Of a stretch of DNA of 35,173 nt, positions 1 through 12,947 are shown one piece after another. The notes under the pieces are model-generated. The model was not told the origin of the DNA, made no database searches, and saw only the letters and a list, made by a program, of their open reading frames with translations. Within the stretch, counting starts at the first letter, position 1, and every line of letters starts with the position of its first letter. The DNA is from Candidatus Nanopelagicales bacterium (GTDB taxonomy: Bacteria > Actinomycetota > Actinomycetes > S36-B12 > UBA5976). A program made the position numbers and the translations under genes. The stretch spans positions 1-35,173 of the forward strand of contig JALRKC010000001.1 of assembly GCA_023254955.1 (NCBI GenBank). The letters run 5' to 3'.

Positions 1-581
<581 letters not shown>

Positions 582-1502
582 TTATTTGGCGGAGGCGAGA
601 GCGTCGGCGCCACCGACAATTTCGCTGATCTCCTGGGTAATTTCGGCCTGACGAGCTTGGTTAGCTTGTCTGGTCAAATTCTTGATTAACTCTTCTGCGT
701 TTTCGGTTGCAGATTTCATTGCTCTTTGACGAGCTGCATGCTCACTAGCTGCAGCTTGCAAAAGTGCGGCATAAACCAAGTACTCAATATATTTTGGAAG
801 CAATTCATCCAAAACAGCTTCAGCGCTTGGTTCAAAATCATAAAGCGGCAAGGCAGGTGAACTCTGTTGTGCGCCAGTACTGGAAGTTGCTTCAACGATT
901 TCTTCTACAACTTCTAGCGGAACAATTCTTTGCACTACCGGAACTTGACTGATGCGATTTACGAATCGGGTGTAGACGACATGTATTTCATCTACTCCCC
1001 CTTCGTTTGAATCTTTTAAGAAAGCTGGCAATAGTGCTTCTGCAATTTCTTGGGCATTTTTATAAGTTGGACGATCAGTAAAGCCTGTCCAACTCATTGC
1101 AATATCTCGGTTTCTAAACCGGTAATAACCAACACCTTTGCGCCCTACTAGGTAAGGAACAACTGCTTTACCTTCTTCGCGAAGCAATTCAGATAAGCGT
1201 TCACCTTCTTTAAGAACGCTTGAAGAATAAGCGCCTGCTAAACCACGATCTCCGGTGATTAACAAAATTGCCGCACGCTTGCCGTCTGTTTTGTTTAGCA
1301 ATAACGGGTGGTTGCCACGAGCGTTGCTCGCAGCCAAACTCACTGCACGATAAAGCGCAGTTGCGTAAGGGTCAGAAGCCGCTACTTGGTTTTGCGCCTT
1401 GACGATACGACTAGAAGCAATAAGTTCCATTGCTCTAGTGATCTTCTTGGTCGCGTTTACCGAGCGAATTCTTCGCCTAAAAACGCGGAGCTGTGCACCC
1501 AT
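582..1502 (-). CDS. atpG: F1Fo ATP synthase subunit gamma
   Basis: Central rotor shaft of F1. The 306-residue protein begins [20 protein letters not shown], the typical N-terminal helix that goes on into [16 protein letters not shown], and ends in a long C-terminal helix with [20 protein letters not shown], the conserved gamma signature. It is about 20 residues longer than the E. coli protein. The extra length sits in a low-complexity stretch around residues 205-225 ([10 protein letters not shown]), a site where actinobacterial gamma subunits often carry an insertion. It lies 9 bases after atpA and 15 bases before atpD, so it is co-transcribed. No anomaly seen. Confidence 0.97.
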   Translation of the reverse strand: MGAQLRVFRRRIRSVNATKKITRAMELIASSRIVKAQNQVAASDPYATALYRAVSLAASNARGNHPLLLNKTDGKRAAILLITGDRGLAGAYSSSVLKEGERLSELLREEGKAVVPYLVGRKGVGYYRFRNRDIAMSWTGFTDRPTYKNAQEIAEALLPAFLKDSNEGGVDEIHVVYTRFVNRISQVPVVQRIVPLEVVEEIVEATSSTGAQQSSPALPLYDFEPSAEAVLDELLPKYIEYLVYAALLQAAASEHAARQRAMKSATENAEELIKNLTRQANQARQAEITQEISEIVGGADALASAK

Positions 1503-1511
1503 TAGTCTTTT

Positions 1512-3146
1512 CTATCCTCGCTTTTGAACTTTGATTTGCGCTTGCTCAACATCTTCTTCAGCTAATGCTTCAACTGATTCGTTTCCGATTAATGGCTTTC
1601 CGTCACTCTTTATAAATTGCTGCTTAAAGTCTGCAATTGCTGTCTTTAAGTTAGCGACGGTTTCATCTGAAAGATCTCTTGAATCTTTAATCGCCTGAAC
1701 GATATTTGCCTTGCTCTTGTCAAGATAGGCATGAAATTCGGTTTCAAAACGCGCTACATCTTCAACTGGAACTTGGTCTAACTCTCCAGTGGTACCAGCC
1801 CAAATGGAAACAACTGCTTTTTCCATTGCCAGCGGAGCATATTGCGGCTGAATCAAAAGTTGCACCAAGCGAGATCCTCGCTCAAGTTGTGCTTTTGAGG
1901 CGGCGTCCAAATCTGAACCGAAGGCACTAAATGCTTCAAGTTCACGAAACTGCGCTAAGTCCAAACGCAAACGACCAGCAACTTTCTTCATTGCCTTAGG
2001 TTGAGCCGAACCACCCACGCGAGATACCGAGATACCTACGTTGATTGCAGGGCGAATACCGGAGTTAAACAAATCCGTTTCTAAGAAGATTTGACCATCG
2101 GTAATCGAGATTACGTTTGTTGGAATATATGCCGAAACGTCGTTAGCTTTGGTTTCGATGATTGGAAGGCCCGTCATGGAACCCGCGCCTAATTCATCAG
2201 AAAGTTTTGCACAACGTTCTAGTAAGCGTGAATGCAAATAGAAAACATCGCCTGGATACGCTTCGCGACCCGGTGGGCGACGGAGCAATAGCGATACAGC
2301 ACGGTACGCCTCAGCTTGTTTTGTTAAATCGTCAAACACGATCAAAACGTGCTTGCCTTCATACATCCAGTGCTGTCCGATAGCGCTACCAGCGTAAGGA
2401 GCAATGTATTTGAAACCTGCTGGGTCACTTGCGGTAGCCGCAACAATTGTGGTGTATTCCAAAGCGCCATATTCTTCTAGCGTTGCGCGCACTGAGGCAA
2501 TTGTTGAACCCTTTTGGCCAACTGCAACATAAATACAGCGAACTTGCTTCTTTGGATCTCCAGAATCCCAATTTTGCTTTTGGTTAATGATGGCATCAAT
2601 TGCTAAGGCAGTTTTGCCAGTTCCGCGGTCACCAATAATTAACTGACGCTGTCCGCGACCTACTGCGGTCATTGCGTCTACGGCCTTAACGCCGAATTCC
2701 ATTGGTTCATGTACTGGTTGACGCTCAACTACTGTTGGTGCTTGAAGCTCAAGAGCGCGAGTAGCTGAAGCTTCAATTGGCCCAAGTCCATCAATTGGAT
2801 TTCCAATCGGGTCAACGGTGCGTCCTAAGAATGCATCGCCAACTGGAATATCCAAAACGCGACCAGTGCGCCTTACTTCTTGACCTTCTTCAATACCGGT
2901 GGCATCACCCAATAACACGCAACCGATTTCACGAACGTCAAGGTTAAGCGCTACACCTAAGAGCCCACCTTTAAATTCCAATAACTCAGAAGTCATGGCT
3001 GACGACAAGCCCTCAACTCGAGCAATACCGTCGCCAGTTTCGATTACCCGTCCAACTTCTTCGCGAGTGGTTTGTGGGGTGAAGGCAGCGACATTGCGCT
3101 CGATCGCACTCCGGATATCTTCCGGTCGGATCACAAGCTCTGTCAT
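1512..3146 (-). CDS. atpA: F1Fo ATP synthase subunit alpha
   Basis: Non-catalytic nucleotide-binding subunit of the F1 hexamer. It has 544 residues, the usual length. The N-terminal barrel is followed by a Walker A motif GDRGTGKT at residues 172-179, then [15 protein letters not shown] (Walker B region) and the arginine-finger segment [10 protein letters not shown] that completes the catalytic site of beta. An acidic C-terminal tail ([12 protein letters not shown]) follows the helical domain. It is preceded by atpH with a 29-base gap and followed by atpG. No truncation or missing motif. Confidence 0.98.
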   Translation of the reverse strand: MTELVIRPEDIRSAIERNVAAFTPQTTREEVGRVIETGDGIARVEGLSSAMTSELLEFKGGLLGVALNLDVREIGCVLLGDATGIEEGQEVRRTGRVLDIPVGDAFLGRTVDPIGNPIDGLGPIEASATRALELQAPTVVERQPVHEPMEFGVKAVDAMTAVGRGQRQLIIGDRGTGKTALAIDAIINQKQNWDSGDPKKQVRCIYVAVGQKGSTIASVRATLEEYGALEYTTIVAATASDPAGFKYIAPYAGSAIGQHWMYEGKHVLIVFDDLTKQAEAYRAVSLLLRRPPGREAYPGDVFYLHSRLLERCAKLSDELGAGSMTGLPIIETKANDVSAYIPTNVISITDGQIFLETDLFNSGIRPAINVGISVSRVGGSAQPKAMKKVAGRLRLDLAQFRELEAFSAFGSDLDAASKAQLERGSRLVQLLIQPQYAPLAMEKAVVSIWAGTTGELDQVPVEDVARFETEFHAYLDKSKANIVQAIKDSRDLSDETVANLKTAIADFKQQFIKSDGKPLIGNESVEALAEEDVEQAQIKVQKRG

Positions 3147-3175
3147 AGGTGTCTACTCTCTCTCGTTCTTGGGTC

Positions 3176-3979
3176 TTACTGCGCTATTTGTTTTGACAAT
3201 TGCGCTAAGCGGCTAGCGATCGTTCCGTCGATTAGCTCATCGCCTACTCGAACTGAAACACCGCCAATCACTCGGTTATCTACTACATTTTGTAAACGAA
3301 TTTTTCGGTTATAAATTCGCTCTAAGGCAGCGGCTAATCTTTGCTCTTGACTTGCATCAAGTGCGATTGCAGTTTTAACCTCTGCTAAAACTTGATTTCT
3401 ACGATCTGCTGCTAGTTTTTGCAAGTTTGCTAATGCCTTTAATAATGAGACATTAGCTGAATTAGCTGCTCTGATTACCAAATTTAAACTAACTTGGTGA
3501 AATTTTTGAGCTACTAAATCTTTAATCAAGGTGCTTCTAGCTTCACTTCGCGCATTGGGGTCTGAAAGCATTAACTCTAAATCGCCATTTGCTGAGACGA
3601 TTCGCTCAAAAGCAAATATCTCATCTTCGATACGATCTAAGGCACCTTCATTTTCTGCAGCGGCAAAAGCACAACGTGCTGCCGCGTCAGAAATCGCAAT
3701 TTGCAGATCTTCACCGCTAAGCCATCTAAGAGCAACTGCGTTTTCTAAAACGCTCAAAGCTCCTTGAGAAACTTGGCTGGCAAACACATCTTTAGCAATT
3801 GCTGTCTTCGCTTGTGAAGCAATTCCGTTATCAACCAAAGTCACCAGTAAAGATTTATTAGCGGCTAATGCATCTGCCACCTGCAAAAGTTCATCCATCA
3901 CGCTAAAACTGTGAGCAGAAGTATTTTGATCTACTTGCTCAAGTACTGCGTGATAAGAAGTTTTGCTGGCGCCGAGCAT
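3176..3979 (-). CDS. atpH: F1Fo ATP synthase subunit delta (long actinobacterial form)
   Basis: Stator subunit that links the F1 head to the b-subunit stalk. The ORF has 267 residues against about 177 in E. coli; long delta subunits are normal in Actinobacteria. The C-terminal half (about residues 150-267) contains the recognisable OSCP/delta pattern, with VLAEVKTAIALDASQEQRLAAALE followed by VDNRVIGGVSVRVGDELIDGTI and SRLAQL. It starts at the ATG immediately after the atpF stop codon with no gap, which suggests translational coupling. Unlike mycobacteria, the b and delta genes are not fused here. Confidence 0.95.
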   Translation of the reverse strand: MLGASKTSYHAVLEQVDQNTSAHSFSVMDELLQVADALAANKSLLVTLVDNGIASQAKTAIAKDVFASQVSQGALSVLENAVALRWLSGEDLQIAISDAAARCAFAAAENEGALDRIEDEIFAFERIVSANGDLELMLSDPNARSEARSTLIKDLVAQKFHQVSLNLVIRAANSANVSLLKALANLQKLAADRRNQVLAEVKTAIALDASQEQRLAAALERIYNRKIRLQNVVDNRVIGGVSVRVGDELIDGTIASRLAQLSKQIAQ

Positions 3980-4507
3980 TTACTTTGCTTTCTCTAAATC
4001 ACTGATGAATTGATCAATTACGGCTTTGGCGCGTGCATCATCTCGAAGTGATGCGCCAACTACCTTGCTTGCTAGGTCTAAAGCCATCTCGCCTACTTCT
4101 TTTCGAAGTTGTGAAACAGCTTTTCCTTTTTCAGCTTCTATTTGAGCGTTGGCCTGCTGAGATACCTGCTGAGCAGCAACTTGAGCTTCTTGCTTAGCAG
4201 TGGCAATCACGCTAGTGCGCTCGCCTTCCGCTTCGCTACGAATTCGTGCGGCTTCTTGTCTAGCTTGCGCTAGTTGCTCACGATATTCACCCAAAGTTTT
4301 TGAGGCTTCGGCTTGCATTTTTTCTGCACGCTCGATGCCGCCTTCAATTGTGGCTGTGCGCTCCTCTAAAGCTACTTTGACTTTTGGCAAAGCAATTTTT
4401 GAGAGCACAAAAAAGACCACGCTAAAGGCAATTAGGCCAATAACTATCTCAAATAGTGGAGGCAGAAGAACGTTTTGCTGTTCGCCTGCAGCACTAATCC
4501 AATTCAT
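3980..4507 (-). CDS. atpF: F1Fo ATP synthase subunit b
   Basis: Peripheral stalk subunit. In 175 residues it shows one N-terminal membrane helix (about 18-40, EIVIGLIAFSVVFFVLSKIA) and then a long charged, alanine- and glutamine-rich helix (about 45-150) that would form the dimeric coiled coil. The C-terminus ends KAVIDQFISDLEKAK. There is only one b gene in the operon, so the stalk is probably a homodimer. The gene lies 20 bases after atpE and abuts atpH. Confidence 0.96.
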   Translation of the reverse strand: MNWISAAGEQQNVLLPPLFEIVIGLIAFSVVFFVLSKIALPKVKVALEERTATIEGGIERAEKMQAEASKTLGEYREQLAQARQEAARIRSEAEGERTSVIATAKQEAQVAAQQVSQQANAQIEAEKGKAVSQLRKEVGEMALDLASKVVGASLRDDARAKAVIDQFISDLEKAK

Positions 4508-4527
4508 TTTTTCTGTTTCCCTTTTGA

Positions 4528-4803
<276 letters not shown>

Positions 4804-5652
4804 TTAGTGGTGCGCACTCTGCGCTTCTGCGATGAACATTGCAGTAAGCAGAGTGAAAATATAAGCCTGTAATAGTTGAATGAACATTTCAAATGCAGTC
4901 AAAACAATTGTCATAATGAACGAGGCGATTGAACCCACGTAGCCCACAACTGAAACTACGCCAACAAAATTAGTTAAGTTCAATAAGTACCAAGCTGACA
5001 CCGAGAAAATTACTAACAACAAGTGGCCGGCAAACATATTCGCAAATAAACGAATCGCGAGTGTGGCTGGTCGAATAATGAAGGTTGAAAGTATTTCTAG
5101 CGGTGTTAAAAGCACCAAAATTGCTCTCGGCTGAACGTCTGGAAACGCAACGCCCTTGAAGTATGCACCGACACCTTGAGATTTAATTCCAACACCTATA
5201 AAGGTGAAATAAACAATCAGAGACAAAATTAGTGGAAACGCAAAGCGGCTGGTTATTGGGAATTGAATTCCCGGAATAATGGAAAACAAATTCATTATCC
5301 ATATAAAACTAAAGAGAGACATTAAAAGCGGAATGTACTTTTCCCCGCCTTGACCAATTACATCTTTTGCAAAATGGTTCTTAAAAAAAATGTAGATAAC
5401 TTCACCTAAGTTTTGCATTCCGCGCGGAACCAATTTGGGTCTAGCAAAAGCGGTTAGGAAGAAAATAATTACAATTAGAGCCGCTACCCCCGCAAATAAA
5501 ACTGGCTTATTAAATTCCCAAGCAGATCCGTCTGGCCCAGTAAAAGAAGTCATGGGAGGAAAGAAAAATATTTCTGCGCCTGGTGCTGGGAACGGGCAAC
5601 TATCATCGCCAAATTTACAAGTAATTTCTAGGAGGGCAAGTGCCTTAAGCAT
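4804..5652 (-). CDS. atpB: F1Fo ATP synthase subunit a
   Basis: Stator membrane subunit that forms the proton half-channels. In 282 residues I see five or more hydrophobic helices, the conserved PLEILSTFIIRPATLAIRLF segment with essential Arg201, and ANMFAGH right after it. The N-terminal stretch CPFPAPGAEIFFFPP matches the periplasmic leader common in actinobacterial subunit a. I therefore keep the first ATG rather than the Met at residue 34, which lacks a ribosome-binding site. A GGGA sequence lies about 7 bases before the chosen ATG. The 79-base gap to the atpI-like gene is the longest in the operon and may hold a promoter, but I could not recognise one. Confidence 0.96.
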   Translation of the reverse strand: MLKALALLEITCKFGDDSCPFPAPGAEIFFFPPMTSFTGPDGSAWEFNKPVLFAGVAALIVIIFFLTAFARPKLVPRGMQNLGEVIYIFFKNHFAKDVIGQGGEKYIPLLMSLFSFIWIMNLFSIIPGIQFPITSRFAFPLILSLIVYFTFIGVGIKSQGVGAYFKGVAFPDVQPRAILVLLTPLEILSTFIIRPATLAIRLFANMFAGHLLLVIFSVSAWYLLNLTNFVGVVSVVGYVGSIASFIMTIVLTAFEMFIQLLQAYIFTLLTAMFIAEAQSAHH

Positions 5653-5731
5653 TAGTCATCCCAGCCAAAATCAAATCCAATCTGAGGTTGTGATTTTTTG
5701 TACAAGCTTTCGGAAAAGATTAGCCTAGAAA

Positions 5732-6145
5732 TTAATTTTGCGCGTTTTTGGGGTCAGTCACTTCGATCACAGTTGTCTTGTGTCGAGAGAGCATAAATAC
5801 CGACCCTAAGGTCCAAGCTAAAGTTCCTGTGATTATTGAAATTCCAAAAGCTCGACCATCTAACCAATTCACATCTCTTAACACCCGTATCAGAATTAAC
5901 AAGACTCCAAGTTGGGTTAAATAAACCAGCATGGCAACCCCAAGCCCAAGCTCTGGCTTAGTCGCCAGCACCCGGCCCACAACATATTGACCGAAAGCGA
6001 AAAAAAGTAAAACTAGTACTGCTCCCAAAACCGCGCTTCTGGCAGCAAACCCGCCTTCGAAATAAACCAGGGCCAAAATCGTGATTACTCCTACAGCAAT
6101 TGCCGGTAACGAACCCCAAACAATCAAGCGAGTTTCTTCTTTCAA
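5732..6145 (-). CDS. AtpI-like small membrane protein at head of ATP synthase operon
   Basis: The 137-residue protein has four predicted membrane helices (roughly residues 8-29, 34-56, 68-90, 97-118) and a short cytoplasmic tail. Sequence identity to any named family is weak by eye. Its place directly before atpB, its length and its four-helix layout fit the AtpI / ATP synthase protein I group, which is proposed to help assemble the c-ring. The function is inferred mainly from context. One base separates its ATG from the end of the wecA-like gene, so both are probably on one transcript. Confidence 0.75.
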   Translation of the reverse strand: MKEETRLIVWGSLPAIAVGVITILALVYFEGGFAARSAVLGAVLVLLFFAFGQYVVGRVLATKPELGLGVAMLVYLTQLGVLLILIRVLRDVNWLDGRAFGISIITGTLAWTLGSVFMLSRHKTTVIEVTDPKNAQN

Positions 6146-6146
6146 G

Positions 6147-7250
6147 TTATTTCACTTTCTCTGGTTTTTTAGTACGTCGACGTCCGAAGAAGACCAACAA
6201 TAACAACCCTAGGCCTAAAATTATTAAGGTGTAGTTAAGTGAAATAAAGGCAGTACTTACTGCCGAAAACGCTAAAAGTGCTGTTCCTAAATGCATTAGC
6301 GCAACTGCACGGCGATGGGAATGTCCACGTTCTAGTAAGCGATGATGCAAGTGTTCTTTATCTGGGGTAAAGACGTTAGTTTTTCTACGAGTTCTTCTAA
6401 AGAGCGCCAAAATTAAATCAAGTAATGGCACTGCGATAACTGCCAGCGGTAAAAGCAAGATCAAGATCGGAGGTAAAACAGTGCTGGTTTCAAGTGCAGC
6501 CGCATCAGTTTGACCAGTCAATGTGATAGCGCAGGCTGCGAGCAATAAACCGATGAGCATTGAGCCAGTATCACCCATAAAAATTCTGGCCGGATGCAAA
6601 TTATGCGGTAAAAATCCTATGCAGATGCCAACTAAAATTGCTGAAATTAAAGTTGGCAATGTTGCTCTAGTAAATCCATAAGTAACGCTGAGTAAATAAC
6701 TGTAGACAAAAAATGCCGTACCCCCGAGTGCTACCACCCCAGCTGCTAAACCATCTAACCCATCAACAAAATTGACCGCATTTATTGTTATCAAAATTAT
6801 TAATACTGTTACCAAAATGCCTGTAGTTGGATCCAAACTTAAGGTCACATCAGTAAACGGAATCGGTAACCAAATCAAAGTGATTCCTTGCAATGCCATT
6901 AAGGCTGCAGCAAAAGTTTGTCCGGCTAATTTGGTAGGTCCATCTAGTGACCAGCGATCGTCCACTAGGCCAATTAGCACGACTACTGCGGCGCCAATAA
7001 TTAATGCTCGAACCTGACTACTATCTTCAAAGACCGAACTCATCAATGGCAGTTGTAGACTCAAAGCTAGCCCAGCAAAAACTCCAAAAAACATTGCTAA
7101 TCCACCTAGGCGTGGAATCGGCTTATCGTGAACGTCACGATCTCTAACTTTTGCCATGAATTTATAGCGGATGGCAAATGCTCGAACCGGCGGAGTGAAT
7201 AAATAAGTAATGGCGGCACTTGCCACAATTACTAATAAATATTCACGCAT
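6147..7250 (-). CDS. Polyprenyl-phosphate N-acetylglucosamine-1-phosphate transferase (WecA/TagO/Rfe family)
   Basis: Integral membrane enzyme that moves a sugar-1-phosphate from a UDP-sugar to polyprenyl phosphate, the first step of cell-wall glycan or teichoic-acid-like polymer assembly. The 367 residues hold about eleven membrane helices and the family motifs: GLVDDR around residue 97, [15 protein letters not shown] at 157-171, RIFMGDTGS at 222-230 and [11 protein letters not shown] at 300-310. The last motif marks the WecA/TagO branch rather than MraY. This gene at this position before the atp operon is common in Actinobacteria. It follows glyA by 9 bases. The sugar donor and final polymer cannot be read from the sequence. 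Confidence 0.93.
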   Translation of the reverse strand: MREYLLVIVASAAITYLFTPPVRAFAIRYKFMAKVRDRDVHDKPIPRLGGLAMFFGVFAGLALSLQLPLMSSVFEDSSQVRALIIGAAVVVLIGLVDDRWSLDGPTKLAGQTFAAALMALQGITLIWLPIPFTDVTLSLDPTTGILVTVLIILITINAVNFVDGLDGLAAGVVALGGTAFFVYSYLLSVTYGFTRATLPTLISAILVGICIGFLPHNLHPARIFMGDTGSMLIGLLLAACAITLTGQTDAAALETSTVLPPILILLLPLAVIAVPLLDLILALFRRTRRKTNVFTPDKEHLHHRLLERGHSHRRAVALMHLGTALLAFSAVSTAFISLNYTLIILGLGLLLLVFFGRRRTKKPEKVK

Positions 7251-7259
7251 CAGACCCCC

Positions 7260-8519
7260 TTACGGGCGTGGATATGCAGGAAACTTAGCAACTAAATCAG
7301 AAACTGCGCTAGCTACTGAATCTTTACTTGCCGGATCTTTCACAGCGGTGGCAATCAGAGCAGCGATCTCTTGCATCTGAGGTTCTTTCATTCCTTGGGT
7401 GGTAACTGCAGCAGTTCCCACACGAATGCCACTTGCTGTCATAGGTGGAAGTGGATCATTTGGAATTGGATTCTTATTTAAAGTTATCTTTGCCCCATCA
7501 CATCTAGCTTCAGCATCTTTACCCGTTACTTGCGTTTTAGCTAAATCCAATAAAACTAAATGGGTATCAGTACCACCAGAAACTGGTCTAATGTCTTCCT
7601 TTTCTAGACCAGCACTCAAAGCTTGGGCATTTAGCACAACTTGCTTTGCATAGTCTTGAAATTCTTTAGTGGCAGCTTCTTTTAGCGAAACTGCTTTAGC
7701 AGCAACAGCATGCATTAAAGGGCCGCCCTGCATCATTGGGAATACTGCTTTGTCTATCGCCTTTGCGTGTTCTGCTTTGCACACAATCATGCCGCCGCGT
7801 GGGCCGCGAAGCACTTTATGAGTGGTAAAGCTAACGACATCTGCGTACTCAACAGGGCTAGGAATTGCTTTTCCGGCAACTAAGCCGATGAAATGGGCTG
7901 CGTCAACCCACAAAATTGCCCCTACTTCATCGGCAATTTCACGAAACTTCTTAAAGTCAATCAATCTTGGATAAGCAGTAGCTCCCGCCACTATCATTTT
8001 TGGTTTGTGTTTAATTGCCAAATCTCTAACAGAGTTAAAGTCAATTAACTCTGTTTCTGGATCTACTGAATAACCAATGGTGTTAAACCACATTCCTGAA
8101 AAACTAACCGGAGATCCATGCGTTAGGTGCCCGCCGTGAGCCAAGCTCATTGCTAAAACTGTGTCGCCTGGCTTGCAAAAAGCCCCGTAAACGGCCAAGT
8201 TAGCGCTAGCGCCCGAGTGCGGTTGCAAATTTGCGTGATCTGCGCCAAAAAGTTTCTTAGCTCTTTCTATTCCAATCAATTCTGCTTCGTCTACTACTGA
8301 GCATCCTCCGTAATAGCGACGGTTTGGATAACCTTCTGCATATTTGTTACTTAGCGTGCTACCTAAAGCAGCTAAAACTGATGGAGAAGTGAAGTTTTCA
8401 CTGGCAATTAATTGCAAACCACCGCGCAAGCGACCCAATTCACCAAGTATTACCTTGGCAATTTCTGGATCTAATTCCGCTAACTCAGACCAATCTGGTC
8501 CCCAAAAAACCTCACTCAT
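7260..8519 (-). CDS. glyA: Serine hydroxymethyltransferase
   Basis: PLP enzyme that interconverts serine and glycine while charging tetrahydrofolate with a one-carbon unit. It has 419 residues. Visible landmarks are LIASENFTS near the N-terminus, [24 protein letters not shown], and the PLP lysine Lys235 in [14 protein letters not shown]. The C-terminal substrate domain includes [15 protein letters not shown]. Its ATG overlaps the stop of the tsaC-type gene by 4 bases (ATGA), so translation is likely coupled. No anomaly. Confidence 0.97.
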   Translation of the reverse strand: MSEVFWGPDWSELAELDPEIAKVILGELGRLRGGLQLIASENFTSPSVLAALGSTLSNKYAEGYPNRRYYGGCSVVDEAELIGIERAKKLFGADHANLQPHSGASANLAVYGAFCKPGDTVLAMSLAHGGHLTHGSPVSFSGMWFNTIGYSVDPETELIDFNSVRDLAIKHKPKMIVAGATAYPRLIDFKKFREIADEVGAILWVDAAHFIGLVAGKAIPSPVEYADVVSFTTHKVLRGPRGGMIVCKAEHAKAIDKAVFPMMQGGPLMHAVAAKAVSLKEAATKEFQDYAKQVVLNAQALSAGLEKEDIRPVSGGTDTHLVLLDLAKTQVTGKDAEARCDGAKITLNKNPIPNDPLPPMTASGIRVGTAAVTTQGMKEPQMQEIAALIATAVKDPASKDSVASAVSDLVAKFPAYPRP

Positions 8520-9172
8520 GAACTCTTCCCATCTGGCACTTCAACTTCGCCAACGATTTCGCAAATTTCCTCTAACTCTATCGCCCCTACCCTTACTGCG
8601 CGTATTTTTTCGCCAGTTAAGTCCAAAATTGTTGAAGGCTGATTTATTGGACTTTTTCCAGTATCAAGATAAATCGAGACCACATCTTGGAACTGCTCAA
8701 TGGCAGCTTCCACTGTGGTTGCTGGTTGCTGCTCAATTTTGTTTGCGCTGGCGACCGCCATCGGCCCTACCAAATTTAATAACTCGATCGCCACAGGATG
8801 CATTGGCATTCTTATCGCAATCGTTCCGTTGGTATCTCCTAAATCCCAATTCAAAGTTGGCTGTTGCTTCACAATCAAAGTAAGAGCACCTGGCCAAAAG
8901 CACTGCACTAAATCATTAATTCTTTTATCAACTTTTAGTGCCAAAGCTGGCAAGGCATTTGGACTTCCGATTAGCACTGGAGTTGGCATCGCTCCTTGCC
9001 TACCTTTTGCTTTTAGTAATCTTTCGATTCCTTGATGGTTGAAGGCATCGGTACCTAATCCATAAACCGTATCGGTTGGCAGTACCACTAATTCACCGCG
9101 CTTAGCAGCAGCACTGGCTGCAGTGAAGCCAAACTTTCTCTCTTCAGGGTCGTTGAGATTAAACGTCTTCAT
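8516..9172 (-). CDS. L-threonylcarbamoyladenylate synthase (TsaC/YrdC type)
   Basis: Makes threonylcarbamoyl-AMP from threonine, bicarbonate and ATP for the universal t6A37 modification of ANN-decoding tRNAs. The 218-residue length covers the YrdC domain only, without the extra Sua5 C-terminal domain. Typical pieces are [16 protein letters not shown] at the N-terminus, [16 protein letters not shown] with the KxR substrate motif, FWPGALTLI, and IAIRMP followed by VASANK. It starts 1 base after the prmC stop and overlaps glyA. The prfA-prmC-tsaC order is a recurrent translation cluster. Confidence 0.93.
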   Translation of the reverse strand: MKTFNLNDPEERKFGFTAASAAAKRGELVVLPTDTVYGLGTDAFNHQGIERLLKAKGRQGAMPTPVLIGSPNALPALALKVDKRINDLVQCFWPGALTLIVKQQPTLNWDLGDTNGTIAIRMPMHPVAIELLNLVGPMAVASANKIEQQPATTVEAAIEQFQDVVSIYLDTGKSPINQPSTILDLTGEKIRAVRVGAIELEEICEIVGEVEVPDGKSS

Positions 9173-9173
9173 T

Positions 9174-10046
9174 TTAAATTTTTTCAGCTACCGTATATCT
9201 TGCTAAGCCATTTAAATCTTTACGATCTTCTATCGCTCCAAAGCCACCAGCATTCTTAAGCACTCCGGGAACGCCCGTTTCTCTATCGCCTTGTAGCTCT
9301 GCATGTTCAATTCCGATAAATCCGCCAGTTTTAAGTAACAGAGTGCTTTTTTGAATTATTTCTCTGATTAAGTCCAAGCCATCTAAGCCTGAAAAAAGTG
9401 CAATTTTTGGATCATGTAACGCCACTTCAGGATCTTTAGGCACCATTTTTTCTGGAATATAGGGAGGGTTTGAAACCACGGCATCAAAATACCTCTCATT
9501 TTCTGCAAAATCCCTTACATCAATAGTTACTACTTCAATTGATGAATTATTTTTATCGATCTGATCTTGATACTTTTCTATATTTTTCTTTAGGTAAGCA
9601 ACCGCCTCTTCGGATACCTCTACCGCGATCACATGGCAATTTGGCACTTCTGTTGCAAGGGAAATTGCAATTGCCCCAGATCCGCTACAGAAATCGATTA
9701 CCTTTGAACTTGGCAGCTCTTTTAAGTAGCGCACCGCAGATTCCACAAGTAGTTCAGTTTCAGGTCTAGGAATAAATACTCCTTTGCCTACTTTTAAGTT
9801 AAGCCTTCTAAAGCCTTGCTCCCCAGTTAGATGTTGGAGTGGAATTCTTTGCTGTCGAAGTTGGCACAATTTTTCAAACTCTTTTTTTTGTGATTCATCA
9901 ATTTCTTGCAAGAGTGAAATGCCATTTCTAGATATTCCTAATGCGTGAGCCAATAAGAGTTCTGCATCTACCCTAGCGGCATCAATTCCTGCAGTTTTAA
10001 ATCGCTTTTCTGCATCCACCAATAAAGTGCGGGCAGAATTACTCAT
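9174..10046 (-). CDS. prmC: Peptide chain release factor N5-glutamine methyltransferase
   Basis: SAM-dependent enzyme (HemK) that methylates the glutamine of the GGQ motif in release factors. In 290 residues it has an N-terminal helical domain, then the SAM-binding motif [11 protein letters not shown] (118-128) and the substrate-binding/catalytic motif SNPPY (192-196), followed by [11 protein letters not shown]. It overlaps the end of prfA by 4 bases, so enzyme and substrate are made together. The sequence shows every family motif. Confidence 0.96.
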   Translation of the reverse strand: MSNSARTLLVDAEKRFKTAGIDAARVDAELLLAHALGISRNGISLLQEIDESQKKEFEKLCQLRQQRIPLQHLTGEQGFRRLNLKVGKGVFIPRPETELLVESAVRYLKELPSSKVIDFCSGSGAIAISLATEVPNCHVIAVEVSEEAVAYLKKNIEKYQDQIDKNNSSIEVVTIDVRDFAENERYFDAVVSNPPYIPEKMVPKDPEVALHDPKIALFSGLDGLDLIREIIQKSTLLLKTGGFIGIEHAELQGDRETGVPGVLKNAGGFGAIEDRKDLNGLARYTVAEKI

Positions 10047-11122
10047 CCCACATCTCCGTAATTCATCAATCTTTCTTGGGCCTCTTTCTCAATACAAGAT
10101 TCCAATACTGCAGTCAAATCACCATCAATTACCTGATCTAGGTTATGTGCCTTGTAATTGGTTCGGTGATCGGTAATTCGATTTTCTGGAAAGTTATAGG
10201 TGCGAATTCTTTCACTACGATCTACAGTTCTCACTTGTGACTTTCGACTTGCCGCATCTTTAGCGGCTCTTTCTTCTTCTGCAGCAGCTAGCAGCCGTGC
10301 CCGCAAAATTCTTAACGCTGCTTCTTTATTTTGTAATTGGCTCTTTTCGTTTTGGCAACTCACAACAATTCCCGTAGGAAGGTGGGTAATTCTCACTGCA
10401 GAATCGGTGGTGTTAACACTTTGACCGCCCGGACCAGATGAACGGTAAACATCTATTTTTAAATCCTCCATATTTACCGTGACATCTATTTCTTCTGCTT
10501 CTGGGAAAACCAAAACTCCCGCTGCTGAAGTATGAATTCGACCTTGCGATTCTGTTACCGGCACTCTTTGAACTCGGTGCACGCCACCTTCATGCTTCAA
10601 CCAAGCATAAGGAGCTTGACCAGGTTCGGGAGTTCCCTTTGCCTTGAAGGCTATGGCAGCATCTTTGTAGCCACCCATGTCTGACTCTTCAGCTTCTAAA
10701 ATCTCCGCTTTCCAGCCTTGGCGGTCAGCAAAACGCAAATACATTCTTACTAAGTCTGCTGCAAATAATGCAGACTCCTGCCCGCCTTCGCCTGATTTAA
10801 CTTCAAGAATTACATCTTTATCATCTAGCGGATCTCTTGGGACAAGCAAAACTTTTAATTTTTCCGCTAGCTCATTTTGTTTAATAGTCAAAGAATTTAC
10901 TTCTTGAGCAAAAGAGTCATCTTCTTGAGCTAATTCACTAGCGGCTTCGATATCTTCGCTAACTTGTTGCCACTGGCGCCAGGTTTCTACAATTGGCTTT
11001 ATCTGAGCAAAGCGTCTGCCGACTTCGCGTGCTTTATTTTGATCCTGATGCAAAGTGGGATCAGAGAGTTGTCCCTCAATTTGAACTAGCTCTGCAGCTA
11101 AGTCCACCACCTTGTCAAACAT
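10043..11122 (-). CDS. prfA: Peptide chain release factor 1
   Basis: Recognises UAA and UAG in the ribosomal A site and triggers peptide release. The 359-residue length is standard. The stop-codon reading tripeptide is PVT at residues 188-190 (PxT type, hence RF1 and not RF2), in the context [18 protein letters not shown]. The catalytic GGQ is at 232-234. The start has a good AAAGGAA Shine-Dalgarno sequence 7-8 bases ahead. It is separated from rpmE by a strong hairpin, so it may need read-through or its own promoter. Confidence 0.97.
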   Translation of the reverse strand: MFDKVVDLAAELVQIEGQLSDPTLHQDQNKAREVGRRFAQIKPIVETWRQWQQVSEDIEAASELAQEDDSFAQEVNSLTIKQNELAEKLKVLLVPRDPLDDKDVILEVKSGEGGQESALFAADLVRMYLRFADRQGWKAEILEAEESDMGGYKDAAIAFKAKGTPEPGQAPYAWLKHEGGVHRVQRVPVTESQGRIHTSAAGVLVFPEAEEIDVTVNMEDLKIDVYRSSGPGGQSVNTTDSAVRITHLPTGIVVSCQNEKSQLQNKEAALRILRARLLAAAEEERAAKDAASRKSQVRTVDRSERIRTYNFPENRITDHRTNYKAHNLDQVIDGDLTAVLESCIEKEAQERLMNYGDVG

Positions 11123-11144
11123 TTTTGTTCCTTTTGCAATATAA

Positions 11145-11183
11145 AACGGGCGTTACCAGAAAGTGTCTCTGGTAACGCCCGTT
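11145..11183 (-). terminator. Strong hairpin between rpmE and prfA, likely rpmE terminator
   Basis: Perfect 16-base inverted repeat: arms at 11145-11160 and 11168-11183 around a 7-base loop. Read on the minus strand the stem starts AACGGGCGTTACC and is followed by TTATATTG, a short imperfect U tract. It begins 7 bases after the rpmE stop codon. It fits an intrinsic terminator or processing hairpin that lets the ribosomal protein gene be expressed above prfA. The short U run means termination may be partial, leaving prfA with read-through. Confidence 0.75.
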
Positions 11184-11190
11184 AAGAGAG

Positions 11191-11409
11191 CTATTTTCCG
11201 GCGCCGGCCTTGCCGTAACGCTTTTCAAACTTAGAGACGCGTCCGCCGGTATCAAGAATTTTTTGCTTACCGGTGTAAAACGGATGGCACTCACTACATA
11301 CCTCAGCATGAAGTACGCCATTAGCTGCTGTGCTCCGAGTGGTGAAGGTGTTTCCACAAGTGCAAGTAACTGTGGTTTCTACATATTCTGGATGAATTTC
11401 AGCCTTCAC
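11191..11409 (-). CDS. rpmE: 50S ribosomal protein L31 (zinc-binding form)
   Basis: The 72-residue protein begins MKAEIHPEY and carries the C+ zinc ribbon: Cys16 and Cys18 (CTCG) plus Cys38 and Cys41 ([12 protein letters not shown]), followed by the conserved [12 protein letters not shown]. This is the zinc-containing paralogue; zinc-free L31 forms are usually induced on zinc starvation. It starts at GTG with AAAGGA 5 bases ahead, 26 bases after rho. A strong hairpin follows it. Confidence 0.97.
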   Translation of the reverse strand: MKAEIHPEYVETTVTCTCGNTFTTRSTAANGVLHAEVCSECHPFYTGKQKILDTGGRVSKFEKRYGKAGAGK

Positions 11410-11435
11410 AGTGATCCTTTCAACATTTGAGAATT

Positions 11436-12947
<1,512 letters not shown>

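Noticed and set aside
3072..3314. Plus-strand ORFs opposite atpA and atpH
   Set aside because: Shadow frames antisense to well-recognised genes; the translations have no family resemblance, and no promoter or ribosome site was evident.
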